From Bacteroides sp. (lineage in GTDB: Bacteria > Bacteroidota > Bacteroidia > Bacteroidales > Marinifilaceae): a stretch of DNA of 64,000 bases. The notes below the pieces were generated by a model that saw only the letters and a program-made list of their open reading frames with translations, was not told the origin of the DNA and did not search any database. Made by a program: the position numbers and the translations under genes. Below are positions 53,446-62,874 of the stretch, one piece after another (the first letter of the stretch is position 1; each line of letters starts with the position of its first letter). The stretch covers positions 44,110 to 108,109 of the forward strand of contig JAETOX010000002.1 of NCBI GenBank assembly GCA_021771575.1, in the 5' to 3' direction.

Positions 53446-54048
53446 ATGATGAAATACGTTGCGCAGACTCTTTCTTATTTATTGCATCCCCTTCTGATGC
53501 CTGTGTATATTTTGTTCTTTATTTTTAATGGCAACACTTTGTTTGCTTATATTCCGCAGGAGGCGAAGCTTTATTGTTATCTGGTCACCATATTTACTTT
53601 ACTGCTCATGCCGGTTGTCAGTCTGCCTTTTTTTAAGTATTTTCGTCTGATCCGCAATTATCACCTCAATGAGAAACAAGAAAGGGTATATCCTATTCTG
53701 GTGGCTGTAGCATTTGCATTTCTGGGCTTTTGGTTATTGGGAAGAGTCGCTTATACAAACATCGTACAACAGTTGTATCTGGTATTGATTATTTTACTAT
53801 CGGCTTTCTCTGTGATCACTTTACGCTGGAAAATGAGTATGCACATGACGGCTATCGGCGGGGTTTGCGGTTTTTTGTTGGTGATGGGCTGGAAGTATCC
53901 TGCGGATGTACGTGCCATTTTTATGTGGATGGTATTTCTGGCCGGTCTGTTGGCTGCTTCCCGTTTATATTTGAAAAAACATAACCCTTTACAAATCTAT
54001 CTGGGCTTCCTCTTCGGGCTACTGTTTGTATTCGGGATTCTTTATTGA
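53446..54048 (+). CDS. polytopic membrane protein downstream of rpoN
   Basis: This 200-aa protein has about six hydrophobic spans. The segment HMTAIGGVCGFLLVMGW resembles the core of small PAP2-like membrane proteins, but the PAP2 catalytic triad (KxxxxxxRP, PSGH, SRxxxxxHxxxD) is not visible, so I call no enzyme. It lies 11 nt after rpoN and is probably co-transcribed. Confidence 0.7.
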   Translation: MMKYVAQTLSYLLHPLLMPVYILFFIFNGNTLFAYIPQEAKLYCYLVTIFTLLLMPVVSLPFFKYFRLIRNYHLNEKQERVYPILVAVAFAFLGFWLLGRVAYTNIVQQLYLVLIILLSAFSVITLRWKMSMHMTAIGGVCGFLLVMGWKYPADVRAIFMWMVFLAGLLAASRLYLKKHNPLQIYLGFLFGLLFVFGILY

Positions 54049-54049
54049 A

Positions 54050-54475
54050 TTATTTTTCACTTTTGTATACCCAGATATCCTGTCGGTTCGTAATTTTCCG
54101 ATATTTGTCAAGGGCCTTGTTTGCCTCATTTTCGGAAACAAAACTCTCGATACTCACCCTGTATCGTTGAGAAGAAGTGAGTAGAGAGGCTGGATATTTT
54201 TCTGTATGTAACTGTTGTACTAATTTTTCGGCCTTTGTTTTTGCTGACAAGGCAAAGCTTCCCACTATAATGTGGTATTTTTTTTCTGCCTGCGAAGCAA
54301 CAACGGCAGGAGGGGTTTGCACTTTTGTTAAAGAGGAGGGTTTAGACGCAACACTTGGCTGACTGCTTTCCCGCACGACAGACATCGTAGTTAAATATTG
54401 AGCGGGCAACTCTTTGTCTTTACAGCTGAAACAGAGCCAAATCGGTATGATCATATAAAGCCATTTCAAATACAT
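54050..54475 (-). CDS. SPOR-domain lipoprotein
   Basis: The 141-aa product has a lipobox (IWLCFSCKDKE; Cys18) and, after a Ser/Pro-rich linker, a C-terminal SPOR domain (about residues 66-141: YHIIVGSFALSAKTKAEKLV, ending IWVYKSEK). SPOR domains bind denuded glycan strands at the division septum. This small lipoprotein could take part in cell division or envelope organisation. Its stop lies 1 nt past the convergent membrane protein gene. Confidence 0.8.
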   Translation of the reverse strand: MYLKWLYMIIPIWLCFSCKDKELPAQYLTTMSVVRESSQPSVASKPSSLTKVQTPPAVVASQAEKKYHIIVGSFALSAKTKAEKLVQQLHTEKYPASLLTSSQRYRVSIESFVSENEANKALDKYRKITNRQDIWVYKSEK

Positions 54476-54602
54476 GTCTGGAAAATTTTGTGATAAAAAT
54501 ACAGGAAAATATATTTGACTACAAAATTAATGAAAAATAGCTTACTTTGGTGCGGATAAGTTATTTTTGCAGGAAATAGGTCCAATTTTAAATTTCATAA
54601 AC

Positions 54603-55418
54603 ATGAAAAAAGTCATTTTGATTTTATGCATTGGTTTGTTGCTCGGTGCCTGCAAAAAGGCAGAAACAACCATTCTTTGTATGGAGACATCTTTAGGAAA
54701 TATATGGTTGAAATTATACGAAGATACACCTCTACATCGGGAAAATCTCTTGAAATTGGTACGCGAAGGCTATTATAACGGCATATTGTTTCATCGGGTG
54801 ATTCAGCATTTTATGATTCAGGCCGGCGATCCGGAGTCTAAGCATGCACATCCTGATATGTTGCTGGGAGAGGGGGATATAGGATATACGATTCCCGCGG
54901 AAATACTGCCGAAGCATTATCATAAACGGGGGGTATTGGCTGCTGCCCGGGAAGGGGATGAGGTCAATCCGGCCCGGGAATCCAGTGGGTCGCATTTTTA
55001 CATTGTCCAGGGAAAAGTGTTTACTCCCGAAAGTTTGAATCGCGAAATAGAGAAAATAAACAATAGACGTTACACTGCGCTTTTTAATCGCATAAAAGCC
55101 GGACGGGAAGGAGAAATTGAAAAATATCAGTTGGCAGATGATTATGAAAATCTGATGCGGATCAATCAGGAAATATCAGATTCCACCCGCTCTCGCTTCG
55201 AAAAGGTAAAACTGGAACTCTCGGAAGAACAACGTCAGATTTATCTTACGCAAGGAGGAACACCTCATCTTGACGGGGAATATACTGTATTCGGTGAAGT
55301 TATTGAAGGAATGGAAATTATAGATAAAATCGCAGCTGTCCAAACCGATGAAAACGATCGCCCCGAAACAGACGTCATTATCCAGAAAATAGAAATTGTA
55401 AATAATATGCCAAGATAA
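54603..55418 (+). CDS. lipoprotein peptidyl-prolyl isomerase (cyclophilin type)
   Basis: This 271-aa cyclophilin starts at ATG 54603 with a lipobox (LLLGACKKAE). The fold is marked by GNIWLKLYEDTPLHRENLLK, GILFHRVIQHFMIQAGDPES, SSGSHFYIVQGKVF and DGEYTVFGEVIEGMEIID. An insertion of about 70 charged helical residues (about 140-215) separates FYIVQG from the last strand. It probably assists folding of periplasmic or outer-membrane proteins. An upstream in-frame extension is ignored because the signal peptide begins here. Confidence 0.88.
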   Translation: MKKVILILCIGLLLGACKKAETTILCMETSLGNIWLKLYEDTPLHRENLLKLVREGYYNGILFHRVIQHFMIQAGDPESKHAHPDMLLGEGDIGYTIPAEILPKHYHKRGVLAAAREGDEVNPARESSGSHFYIVQGKVFTPESLNREIEKINNRRYTALFNRIKAGREGEIEKYQLADDYENLMRINQEISDSTRSRFEKVKLELSEEQRQIYLTQGGTPHLDGEYTVFGEVIEGMEIIDKIAAVQTDENDRPETDVIIQKIEIVNNMPR

Positions 55419-55448
55419 TAATGTGCCCACGTACATGGGCACATTATT
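55417..55448. terminator. bidirectional terminator between cyclophilin and mutS genes
   Basis: AATAATGTGCCCA (55417-55429) and TGGGCACATTATT (55436-55448) pair perfectly over 13 bp with a 6-base loop; TTTT follows on the plus strand. It ends at the mutS stop and overlaps the end of the cyclophilin gene, so it can serve both convergent genes. Confidence 0.85.
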
Positions 55449-58064
55449 TTATCCTATTGCAATTTTTTTGATTTCGTTGAGTTTGTTCAATGCTTCGAGT
55501 GGGGTGAGGCTATCGATTTCCAGGCCTGCTATTTCGTCCCGGATTTGAGACAATACAGGATCGTCCAACTGGAAGAAACTAAGCTGTAAGCCTTCCCGGG
55601 CCGAAGCGATATTTTCTACATTTTTTTGGATGTCGCCGTTTTTATCGCGGTCATTTTCCATCTGCTTCAATATTTCTCCGGCACGTTTAATCACTGATTG
55701 CGGTAAGCCGGCCATTTTACCCACCTGTATACCGAAGGAATGATTAGATCCTCCTTTGACCAATTTACGCAGGAAAATAACCTTATTGCCGACTTCCTTG
55801 ACCGAAACATTGTAATTTTTTATTTTTTTGAAAGCATGTTCCATTTCATTCAGTTCATGATAGTGCGTTGCGAATAAAGTTTTTGCGCGGTATTTGGGGT
55901 GTTCGTGCAAATACTCGACAATAGCCCAGGCGATAGAGATACCGTCATAAGTAGAAGTGCCCCGGCCCAATTCGTCGAACAACACCAGACTACGATCCGA
56001 GATATTGTTGAGGATATTGGCAGCTTCGTTCATTTCTACCATAAAGGTAGATTCTCCCTGCGAGATATTGTCAGAAGCTCCTACACGGGTAAATATTTTA
56101 TCAACATATCCGATGGTGGCGGTTTTTGCCGGGACGAAACAGCCTGCCTGGGCCAGGATGAGGATCAGAGCGGTTTGACGTAACAAAGCCGATTTACCGG
56201 CCATATTCGGTCCGGTAATAATCATAATTTGTTGTTTCCGATTGTCCAGCCATACATCATTGGTGATGTATTCTTCTCCCGGCGGTAACTGTTTCTCAAT
56301 CACCGGGTGGCGTCCTTCCCGAATATCGATGGTGTCCGAATCGTTGATTTCGGGACGATAATACCGATTGGCGATAGAGATCTCTGCAAAAGAGATAAGC
56401 ACATCTATGGAAGCGATAATTCTGGCGTTTTCCTGAAGCGGGCGGATATAAGAAGCTGCTTCTGTCAGCAGGGCATTATACAATTCCGTCTCGATTTCCA
56501 GAATCCGGTCTTCCGCTCCCAGAATCTTATCCTCATATTCTTTGAGTTCGGGGGTAATATAGCGCTCTCCGTTTACCAGCGTTTGTTTGCGGATCCAGTC
56601 GGCCGGTGCTTTATCTTTATGTGCTTTGGTTACTTCGATATAATAACCGAACACATTGTTGAACCCGATCTTCAGGGAGGGAATCCCCGTGGCCTCAATC
56701 TCCCGTTGCTGCATTTGCTGGAGTAATTCTTTGCTATGAGTCGAAATATTGCGCAGTTCATCCAATTCTGTATTTACTCCCGCAGCAATGACACCTCCTT
56801 TGTTGAGCTGGTGGGGTGCATTTTCCTGAAGTTGCTGCTTGATTCTTTCATATAATTCCGAACAAGAATCCAGTCGGTCTGTCATTTCCTTTAATACCGG
56901 AAGCCCTGTTTCCCGGCCAAGTTGTTTTAAGGGCTCCAGGGTGGAGAGGGCAATCCGCAGTTGATTCATTTCTCGGGGAGTGATCCGGCCTACTCCGATT
57001 TTCGATGTCAGGCGTTCCAGGTCTCCTATACTTTCAAGCAGGGTTTCAGCTTGCTGGCGTTCGTTTTCATGCGCAATAAATCCCTCGACAATATCCAATC
57101 GTTTATTAATTTCCTCCGGTGATTTCAGGGGCATACAAATCCATCGCCTCAGCATACGGCCCCCCATAGGCGTAATCGTCCGGTCGATAATGTCGACCAG
57201 CGAATGTCCGCCCTCATAAGCTGCATGAAGAAGTTCCAGATTGCGGAGCGTGAATTTATCCAGTAAAACACAGTGCGATTCGTCGATCCGGGAGATGGAC
57301 GTAATATGCGAAACCATATCGTGCTTCGTCATTTCCAGGTAATTCAATACGGCCCCTGAGGCGGAGATGCCGCATTGCATGTGTTCGATACCGAACCCTT
57401 TCAAAGAAGCAACCTCGAAATGCTTGGTCAACTTTTCACAGGCGGCATCCCGGTCAAAAAACCATTCTTCTATCGGATAAATATAGAATTTATTGCCGAA
57501 TAATTCATGAAACCGGTTTTCCTGTCCACGGGGATAAATCACCTCCTTGGGCTGAAAACTATTCAGTAGTTTGTCGATGGTTGCATAGCTGCCCTCGGTA
57601 GTCAGGAATTCTCCCGTCGACAAATCCAGCAAAGCCAGTCCCGCTTCGGTTTTATTGAAATATACCGAAGCCAGGAAAACATTACTCTTGGTGTCGGTTG
57701 TATAATCGCTGTAAGATACTCCCGGCGTGACCAATTCAATGACTCCGCGCTTTACCAGAAATTTCGTTTTCTTGGGGTCTTCCAATTGCTCACATATAGC
57801 AACCCGCTGGCCAGCCCGGACCAGCTTAGGCAAATAAGTGTCTATCGCATGGTGGGGAAAGCCGGCTAATTCCACCGTACCGGGGGAGCCACTCGAACGT
57901 TTGGTGAGCGTGATGCCCAGTATCCGGGAAGTAAGAATGGCATCCTCTCCGAAAGTTTCATAAAAATCCCCCATTCGGTATAATAAAATTGCGTCGGGGT
58001 ATTTTGCTTTCGTTGAGTAATATTGTTTCATCAACGGTGTTTCTGTGCCTTCTTTTTTCGCCAT
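55449..58064 (-). CDS. mutS: DNA mismatch repair protein MutS
   Basis: The 871-aa protein detects base mismatches and starts MutL-dependent repair. The mismatch-recognition domain has the Phe-x-Glu motif in [14 protein letters not shown]; the ATPase has the P-loop [14 protein letters not shown], the Q-loop region and [18 protein letters not shown]. Length and ending ([17 protein letters not shown]) fit MutS1. Transcribed alone between two convergent/divergent neighbours. Confidence 0.97.
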   Translation of the reverse strand: MAKKEGTETPLMKQYYSTKAKYPDAILLYRMGDFYETFGEDAILTSRILGITLTKRSSGSPGTVELAGFPHHAIDTYLPKLVRAGQRVAICEQLEDPKKTKFLVKRGVIELVTPGVSYSDYTTDTKSNVFLASVYFNKTEAGLALLDLSTGEFLTTEGSYATIDKLLNSFQPKEVIYPRGQENRFHELFGNKFYIYPIEEWFFDRDAACEKLTKHFEVASLKGFGIEHMQCGISASGAVLNYLEMTKHDMVSHITSISRIDESHCVLLDKFTLRNLELLHAAYEGGHSLVDIIDRTITPMGGRMLRRWICMPLKSPEEINKRLDIVEGFIAHENERQQAETLLESIGDLERLTSKIGVGRITPREMNQLRIALSTLEPLKQLGRETGLPVLKEMTDRLDSCSELYERIKQQLQENAPHQLNKGGVIAAGVNTELDELRNISTHSKELLQQMQQREIEATGIPSLKIGFNNVFGYYIEVTKAHKDKAPADWIRKQTLVNGERYITPELKEYEDKILGAEDRILEIETELYNALLTEAASYIRPLQENARIIASIDVLISFAEISIANRYYRPEINDSDTIDIREGRHPVIEKQLPPGEEYITNDVWLDNRKQQIMIITGPNMAGKSALLRQTALILILAQAGCFVPAKTATIGYVDKIFTRVGASDNISQGESTFMVEMNEAANILNNISDRSLVLFDELGRGTSTYDGISIAWAIVEYLHEHPKYRAKTLFATHYHELNEMEHAFKKIKNYNVSVKEVGNKVIFLRKLVKGGSNHSFGIQVGKMAGLPQSVIKRAGEILKQMENDRDKNGDIQKNVENIASAREGLQLSFFQLDDPVLSQIRDEIAGLEIDSLTPLEALNKLNEIKKIAIG

Positions 58065-58207
58065 AGGATTACAGTTATTTTATTGGTTCGTGTCGTACAA
58101 TATATTTTGTAAGTATCACATTCCCTGTACAAAATAATAGATTATTTACCACACATTGTTTTCAATTGATTGTAGCATTCAAAGATAAATAATTTCGGGG
58201 AGAAAAG

Positions 58208-58238
58208 TTTAAAAGCTCATAAACATTATGTATTTTTG
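58208..58238 (+). promoter_or_regulatory. promoter of the YjbR gene, possibly giving a leaderless mRNA
   Basis: TATTTTTG (58231-58238) matches the -7 element; TTTA (58208-58211) sits 19 bp upstream. The -7 box overlaps the first possible ATG (58228) and ends 4 nt before the next ATG (58243), so transcription should start at or next to that ATG. Confidence 0.65.
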
Positions 58239-58242
58239 CCCT

Positions 58243-58581
58243 ATGGATATTGAAGAGTTGACTACATATTGCCAGAGTTTGCAGCATGTGACGACAGAAA
58301 TTTTGTGGGGTGATGTGCTGGTATTCAAGGTCGGAGGTAAAATGTTCTGCCTCGTTCCTATGGACGGGGAGCTGAAGATGAACCTGAAGTGTGATCCGGA
58401 GGAAGCGCTTGAATTAAGAGAAAGGTTCAATGCTGTATTACCGGGACATCACATGAATAAGAAACACTGGAATACTGTATTGATAGATGGTTCGGTGAGT
58501 GATAATATGCTTCGCATCTGGATAGAAAAATCATATCGTTTGGTAAAGTCTAAGTTACCTAAGAACGCACGGAAAGACTAA
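58243..58581 (+). CDS. MmcQ/YjbR-family protein
   Basis: This 112-aa protein has the YjbR pattern: GDVLVFKVGGKMFCLVPMDG, LKCDPEEALELRERF, PGHHMNKKHWNTVLID and the helical end IEKSYRLVKSKLPK. The family has a DNA-binding-like double-wing fold, with no clear biochemical role. I choose ATG 58243 because the upstream ATG at 58228 overlaps the promoter. It probably forms an operon with deoC, whose ATG is 11 nt downstream. Confidence 0.88.
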   Translation: MDIEELTTYCQSLQHVTTEILWGDVLVFKVGGKMFCLVPMDGELKMNLKCDPEEALELRERFNAVLPGHHMNKKHWNTVLIDGSVSDNMLRIWIEKSYRLVKSKLPKNARKD

Positions 58582-58592
58582 AACAACTATTT

Positions 58593-59462
58593 ATGGATAA
58601 TATATCGGAAATTTTAACGACCTACAATTGTGTAAGCCTTGAGGAAAGAATCCAATTTGATCTGGACGGAGTTGTAGAAAAAGAGATTAAGCAGGCTTAT
58701 TGTCCTGAAAATCTTGAATTTTGCATTTCCTGTATGGATTATACCACGCTGAAAGTGGCGGATACGGAAACCTCTGTCAAAAATTTCACAGCCGACTTAC
58801 TGAAAAAGTTGAAAAAATTTGAGCTACGTGAAGTTGCTGCGGTTTGTGTTTTCCCTCATTATGCCGCAATCGTACGGGAGGCCTTACAAGGTACCCCTAT
58901 ACGGACAGCTGTGGTTGCCGGAAATTTTCCGAATGCCCAGACTTTTGCCGAAATCAAACAGGCCGAATGTAAAATGGCTATTGCTGCCGGAGCACAGGAA
59001 GTGGATGTTGTGCTGCCGGTGGGAGAAGTGCTCGAAAAGAACGATGAGAAAGTGTATAGAGAATTGAAAGCCATTCGGGAAGTCTGTCAGGGTGTCCGTT
59101 TGAAAGTGATTTTAGAGACCGGTGAATTGAAAGATCTGGAAACTATTTTCAGGGCTTCTTTGATTGCCGCCTATGCCGGAGCGGATTTCATCAAAACTTC
59201 CACCGGGAAGGTACCTGTCAATGCTACACCTGAATCCGTATACGTGATGTGTGAAGCGATTAAACAGTATTTTGCACAGACAGGAAGGCGAGTGGGGTTG
59301 AAAGTAGCCGGCGGAATTTCTAAAGCACAAAATGCTATCCGTTATTTGACCATTGTCAATCATGTATTGGGACGTGAATGGGGCACTCCTGATTATTTCC
59401 GAATCGGAGCTTCGCAATTGATGGACGATTTGATTAAAGAAATCAAAGCCTGTAAATTTTGA
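58593..59462 (+). CDS. deoC: deoxyribose-phosphate aldolase
   Basis: This 289-aa class I aldolase splits 2-deoxyribose-5-phosphate into acetaldehyde and glyceraldehyde-3-phosphate in deoxynucleoside catabolism. The Schiff-base Lys is in FIKTSTGKV, with a second Lys in VGLKVAGGIS, and KMAIAAGAQEVDVVLPVGEV contains the catalytic Asp region. The N-terminal extension of about 40 residues is longer than in E. coli DeoC. Terminates at a strong bidirectional hairpin. Confidence 0.95.
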   Translation: MDNISEILTTYNCVSLEERIQFDLDGVVEKEIKQAYCPENLEFCISCMDYTTLKVADTETSVKNFTADLLKKLKKFELREVAAVCVFPHYAAIVREALQGTPIRTAVVAGNFPNAQTFAEIKQAECKMAIAAGAQEVDVVLPVGEVLEKNDEKVYRELKAIREVCQGVRLKVILETGELKDLETIFRASLIAAYAGADFIKTSTGKVPVNATPESVYVMCEAIKQYFAQTGRRVGLKVAGGISKAQNAIRYLTIVNHVLGREWGTPDYFRIGASQLMDDLIKEIKACKF

Positions 59463-59501
59463 AAATAGGGAAGGGTAAAATAATGCTGATTCCTTAGAGA
59501 A

Positions 59502-59535
59502 CAAAAAAGGATGTCGTGATCGGCATCCTTTTTTG
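59502..59535. terminator. bidirectional intrinsic terminator between deoC and the RND gene
   Basis: CAAAAAAGGATG (59502-59513) and CATCCTTTTTTG (59524-59535) form a stem with an internal CG/CG extension. Each strand ends with a run of T. The two convergent stops lie within 40 and 7 nt of it. Confidence 0.9.
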
Positions 59536-59541
59536 TTGGCA

Positions 59542-61947
59542 TCAACTTTTTCTTGTCGGTTTCGCTTCGTGCTCGATTTCTAGTTTTTGAGTATCGATGT
59601 CTTCTTCTTCATCAAAGATTTGTAAAAGAGGTTCCTTAAACGAACGGTTAGTGATGCTATGTTCCATAGTCAGCAAAAGCGAAGGTAATAAAAGCAGATT
59701 CGCCAGCATGGCGGCGAACAAAGTAATGGAAGTAAGCAGGCCTAAGGCAAAAGTACCTCCGAAACTGGAGAGGCAGAAAATGCCGAAACCAAACAGAAGA
59801 ATAATGGAAGTATAAATCATACTCTGTCCGGTTTCTTTCAAGGCCAGTACTACAGACGAACGAATGCTCCAATTGGTAGCCTGCAATTCCTGCCGGTATT
59901 TGGCCAGGTAATGAATCGTATTATCCACGGAGATACCGAAAGCTACGCTGAAAACCAGGATAGTCGACGTTTTTATCGGAATCCCCACATACCCCATGAT
60001 AGCGGCAGTGATGATTTGCGGGATAACATTGGGGAGCAAGGCGATCAATACCATCCGCTTACTCTTGAACATCCAGGCCATAAAGCCGGCAATCAGCAGA
60101 ATAGCCAATGCCAATGACGAAAAGAGATTCTTGATCAGGTATTGGTTGCCTTTGAAAAAAATCACACTGGAACCGGTCACCGAAACCTCATGTTTGTCAC
60201 TGGGGAAGATCGTTTCGATCTGGCGGTATAAAGCTTCTTCCTTCGCTTTCATCTTTTTGGTACCGATATCTTTTACGCGGAAACTCAATCGGACTCTTTG
60301 CTGGTCGGAATCGACGAACGACTTTGCCATATCGTTCATCCCACCGGTGGATTCCATGACATATTTCATGATGAAATTTTTAGTCATGTTGGTCGGAAGT
60401 TTATAATAAGAGGCTTTTCCGTTATAATAAGCTTGATTGGCAAATTTGGCTGCTTCCACTACCGAGAGCGGTCGGGAAAGGTCCGGGTCTTCTGCTAATT
60501 CGCGGCTCAGGCGGTCCAGTTTTTCCAGATTGGAAAGCTTAAATACTTGATTCGGTTTGCCGAAATCGATGGTGATTTCCAAAGGCATCAAACCGTCGAA
60601 ATTGGTTTCGAAAAAAGCCAGATCCTGACGGATGGGATCTGTATCCTTCAGGTCGTCCACCATATAGCCCGTAGTCTTCATCCGGCTGATGCCGTAGATG
60701 CCCGCCAGGATCAGGATAACGGTGATATAATAAACCGTATGTCGTTTGTGAATGACGATATGCACCAGCCGTTCGATGATCCGGTTGATGAAAGGATTAT
60801 AAAGGTGTTTCGTTTGTTTGGCATCCGGCACCGGAAGATAGCTGAACACCGTAGGTATCAGAATCAGACAAAGCAGAAAAACCATGGTGATGCTCATAAA
60901 AGCGATCAAACCGAATTCCACCAATATCCGGCTCGAAGTGATGATAAAAGTGGCGAAACCGGCAGCTGTGGTCAGGTTCGATAACAGGGAAGCATTCCCC
61001 ACCTTTTGCACCATCCGTTGCAAAGCTTTGATCTTGTTGCCATGCCGCACATATTCGGCATGATATTTATTGACCATGTATACGCAATTGGGAATACCGA
61101 TAACGATCAGCAAAGGAGGTAACATGGCCGTCAACAGCGTGATTTTGATGCCCAGCATCGCCATGAAACCGAGTGCCCAGACCACATTGATACCAATAAT
61201 TCCCACACAAAAAAAGACAATCCGGAAAGAACGGAAAAACAAATAAAGAATAATGGTTGTAATCAACAGGGACAAAGCAATGAACATATACATTTCCCCT
61301 TTGATATTTTCGGCATTGATGACCCGGATATAAGGCATTCCGGAATAATGCATTTTCAAACCGTATTTTTCGGTAAATTGATCCGTGATTTTCAATACAT
61401 CGTCCACCAGCTTCACCCGTGCCGGCGAATTCATGACTTCGGCCGAAACCGTGATCATCATACCGTACGTATTTTTTTCCTTATTGATGAGCGTTCCGTC
61501 GTAAAAGGGGAGGTTTTCGGCGATAAAAGCCAGACTGTCCAATTCCTTCTGGCTGGTGATGTATTCCGGAAAAATAGGGGCTACCTCGAATTTTTTCAGG
61601 TTTGTATTTTTATGAAGGTTGAAGGTATGAGTGATCGACATGAGGGCATTTACGCCTTTCAGTGCTTTAATGTCATTTCCCATGCGGATCCAGTCGTTGA
61701 TTTTATTCAGCTCATAAAAAGCGGAATCCTGGATGGCAAAGACCATGACATTCCCTTCCTGTCCGAAAATTTCCCGGAAGCGGGTATATTCCTGATAGGC
61801 GCTGTCGGTTTTGGGAAGCAGATCGGCGCTTTCATAGGACATTTGAATGTTTCTCATTTGAAATCCCATGAACAGCGTACTCAATAAAACGCCCACAATA
61901 AAAGCTATCCGGTTACGGAGAATGATCCCTGCAATCTTTGTCCACAT
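59542..61947 (-). CDS. RND/MMPL-family exporter
   Basis: This 801-aa inner-membrane protein has two halves, each with one N-terminal helix, a periplasmic domain and about five further spans. The first half contains GIKITLLTAMLPPLLIVIGI and the second IPIKTSTILVFSVAFGISVD, the RND/sterol-sensing motifs. It is about 250 residues shorter than AcrB-type pumps and has no adaptor or TolC gene nearby, so it belongs with MMPL/HpnN-like lipid exporters rather than drug efflux pumps. Its substrate is unknown. Confidence 0.85.
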   Translation of the reverse strand: MWTKIAGIILRNRIAFIVGVLLSTLFMGFQMRNIQMSYESADLLPKTDSAYQEYTRFREIFGQEGNVMVFAIQDSAFYELNKINDWIRMGNDIKALKGVNALMSITHTFNLHKNTNLKKFEVAPIFPEYITSQKELDSLAFIAENLPFYDGTLINKEKNTYGMMITVSAEVMNSPARVKLVDDVLKITDQFTEKYGLKMHYSGMPYIRVINAENIKGEMYMFIALSLLITTIILYLFFRSFRIVFFCVGIIGINVVWALGFMAMLGIKITLLTAMLPPLLIVIGIPNCVYMVNKYHAEYVRHGNKIKALQRMVQKVGNASLLSNLTTAAGFATFIITSSRILVEFGLIAFMSITMVFLLCLILIPTVFSYLPVPDAKQTKHLYNPFINRIIERLVHIVIHKRHTVYYITVILILAGIYGISRMKTTGYMVDDLKDTDPIRQDLAFFETNFDGLMPLEITIDFGKPNQVFKLSNLEKLDRLSRELAEDPDLSRPLSVVEAAKFANQAYYNGKASYYKLPTNMTKNFIMKYVMESTGGMNDMAKSFVDSDQQRVRLSFRVKDIGTKKMKAKEEALYRQIETIFPSDKHEVSVTGSSVIFFKGNQYLIKNLFSSLALAILLIAGFMAWMFKSKRMVLIALLPNVIPQIITAAIMGYVGIPIKTSTILVFSVAFGISVDNTIHYLAKYRQELQATNWSIRSSVVLALKETGQSMIYTSIILLFGFGIFCLSSFGGTFALGLLTSITLFAAMLANLLLLPSLLLTMEHSITNRSFKEPLLQIFDEEEDIDTQKLEIEHEAKPTRKS

Positions 61948-62031
61948 AATAATGAAATGTCGAAAAAAACCTGTCGAAAATCAGGCCTTCCCTGAAATTC
62001 TGGCATATAATTCCTTTGAGCCAACAAATTT

Positions 62032-62073
62032 AGTAAAATATTTAAAGTGCTTGTATTTTAGGGTTATTTTTAT
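62032..62073. repeat. direct repeat, left copy (mazG 3'-end duplicate)
   Basis: These 42 bases are identical to 62833-62874, about 800 bp to the right; with a 1-base gap the similarity runs another 11 bases. The right copy includes the last codons of mazG (NPKIQAL, stop). The left copy is therefore a detached duplicate of the mazG 3' end. The two copies bracket the toxin-antitoxin pair. Confidence 0.85.
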
Positions 62074-62129
62074 TCTTTTTTCATTCTCCCGATTCCCGTC
62101 ATCTTTATTACTAAAATAAATGCCTGGAC

Positions 62130-62429
62130 TTATCCTATTGCCGGTGTAAGTTCAACATTCAGTCCCAATGCAGCGGCAATCCTATAAAAAGTCGATACTT
62201 TAGGTTCTGTCTTGCCGGTCTCCACCCGGGAAATATAAGATTTATTAGAACCGATTTTTTGGGCAAGTTCTTCCTGAGTCATTTTAGCTTCTTTGCGAGC
62301 TTGTTCGATAATTTGTCCGGTGTAATATGCATATGCTTCTTTTCTGAAAGCCCCCCTTTCAGGCGTACCTTCTTTGCCATATAATTCGTCCAGTTCGGCA
62401 CTGATACTTTTAATCTTTTTTGCTTTCAT
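62130..62429 (-). CDS. HTH antitoxin of a HigBA-type pair
   Basis: This 99-aa protein has an XRE helix-turn-helix in its C-terminal half (ARKEAKMTQEELAQKIGSNK followed by SYISRVETGKTEPKVSTFYR). The N-terminal part (KKIKSISAELDELYG) probably contacts the toxin. Toxin gene upstream, antitoxin second with a 20-nt overlap: the HigBA order rather than RelBE. The antitoxin normally binds its own promoter and neutralises the toxin. Confidence 0.88.
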   Translation of the reverse strand: MKAKKIKSISAELDELYGKEGTPERGAFRKEAYAYYTGQIIEQARKEAKMTQEELAQKIGSNKSYISRVETGKTEPKVSTFYRIAAALGLNVELTPAIG

Positions 62430-62742
62430 AATATTCCTCCTTTATTCTTAGTGCTTTTTTTATTTCATTTTCTGGGGTTTCCTGTGTCTTCTTGTGGAAA
62501 CCATTAAATAAAACTACGATCCGGCCTTCATCGAAAATGAAAAATAGGCGATAGATATTTCCATTATACATAGCCCTTATTTCATAAAGGCCATCTCTGA
62601 TAAATTTTACGAATTTCGTACTAATTCTATCTTCAGTCTGTAGAAGATCAAGTATATAATGGATCTTCTTACGCTCAACTGCTGACAGGGTTTTCATGAA
62701 ATCGTCATAATAATCTCCGAATGCTATTATTTCCCTTTTCAT
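62410..62742 (-). CDS. HigB/RelE-type toxin
   Basis: The 110-aa protein fits the phage-derived Gp49-like/HigB family: ERKKIHYILDLLQTEDRIST, FIRDGLYEIRAMYNGNIYRL and IVVLFNGFHKKTQETPENEI, with a basic C-terminus. Such toxins cleave mRNA at the ribosome. It is the first gene of the pair and overlaps its antitoxin by 20 nt. The whole unit is bracketed by 42-bp direct repeats. Confidence 0.88.
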   Translation of the reverse strand: MKREIIAFGDYYDDFMKTLSAVERKKIHYILDLLQTEDRISTKFVKFIRDGLYEIRAMYNGNIYRLFFIFDEGRIVVLFNGFHKKTQETPENEIKKALRIKEEYYESKKD

Positions 62743-62832
62743 ATGACGAATGTAATGAAAGTTATCAATTTAGGCAACTTTGCGGAAAATTATTTTGATA
62801 TGGCTTCGGAGCTTTATAATTAATTAAAATGG

Positions 62833-62874
62833 AGTAAAATATTTAAAGTGCTTGTATTTTAGGGTTATTTTTAT
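62833..62874. repeat. direct repeat, right copy (overlaps the mazG 3' end)
   Basis: Identical to 62032-62073. It covers the last codons and the stop of mazG (stop at 62843-62845) plus 10 bases beyond. The functional gene end lies in this copy; the other copy marks the far end of the intervening segment. Confidence 0.85.

Noticed and set aside
55899..56726. Plus-strand ORFs inside mutS
   Set aside because: They are opposite conserved MutS ATPase and clamp sequence; no start signals or domains.
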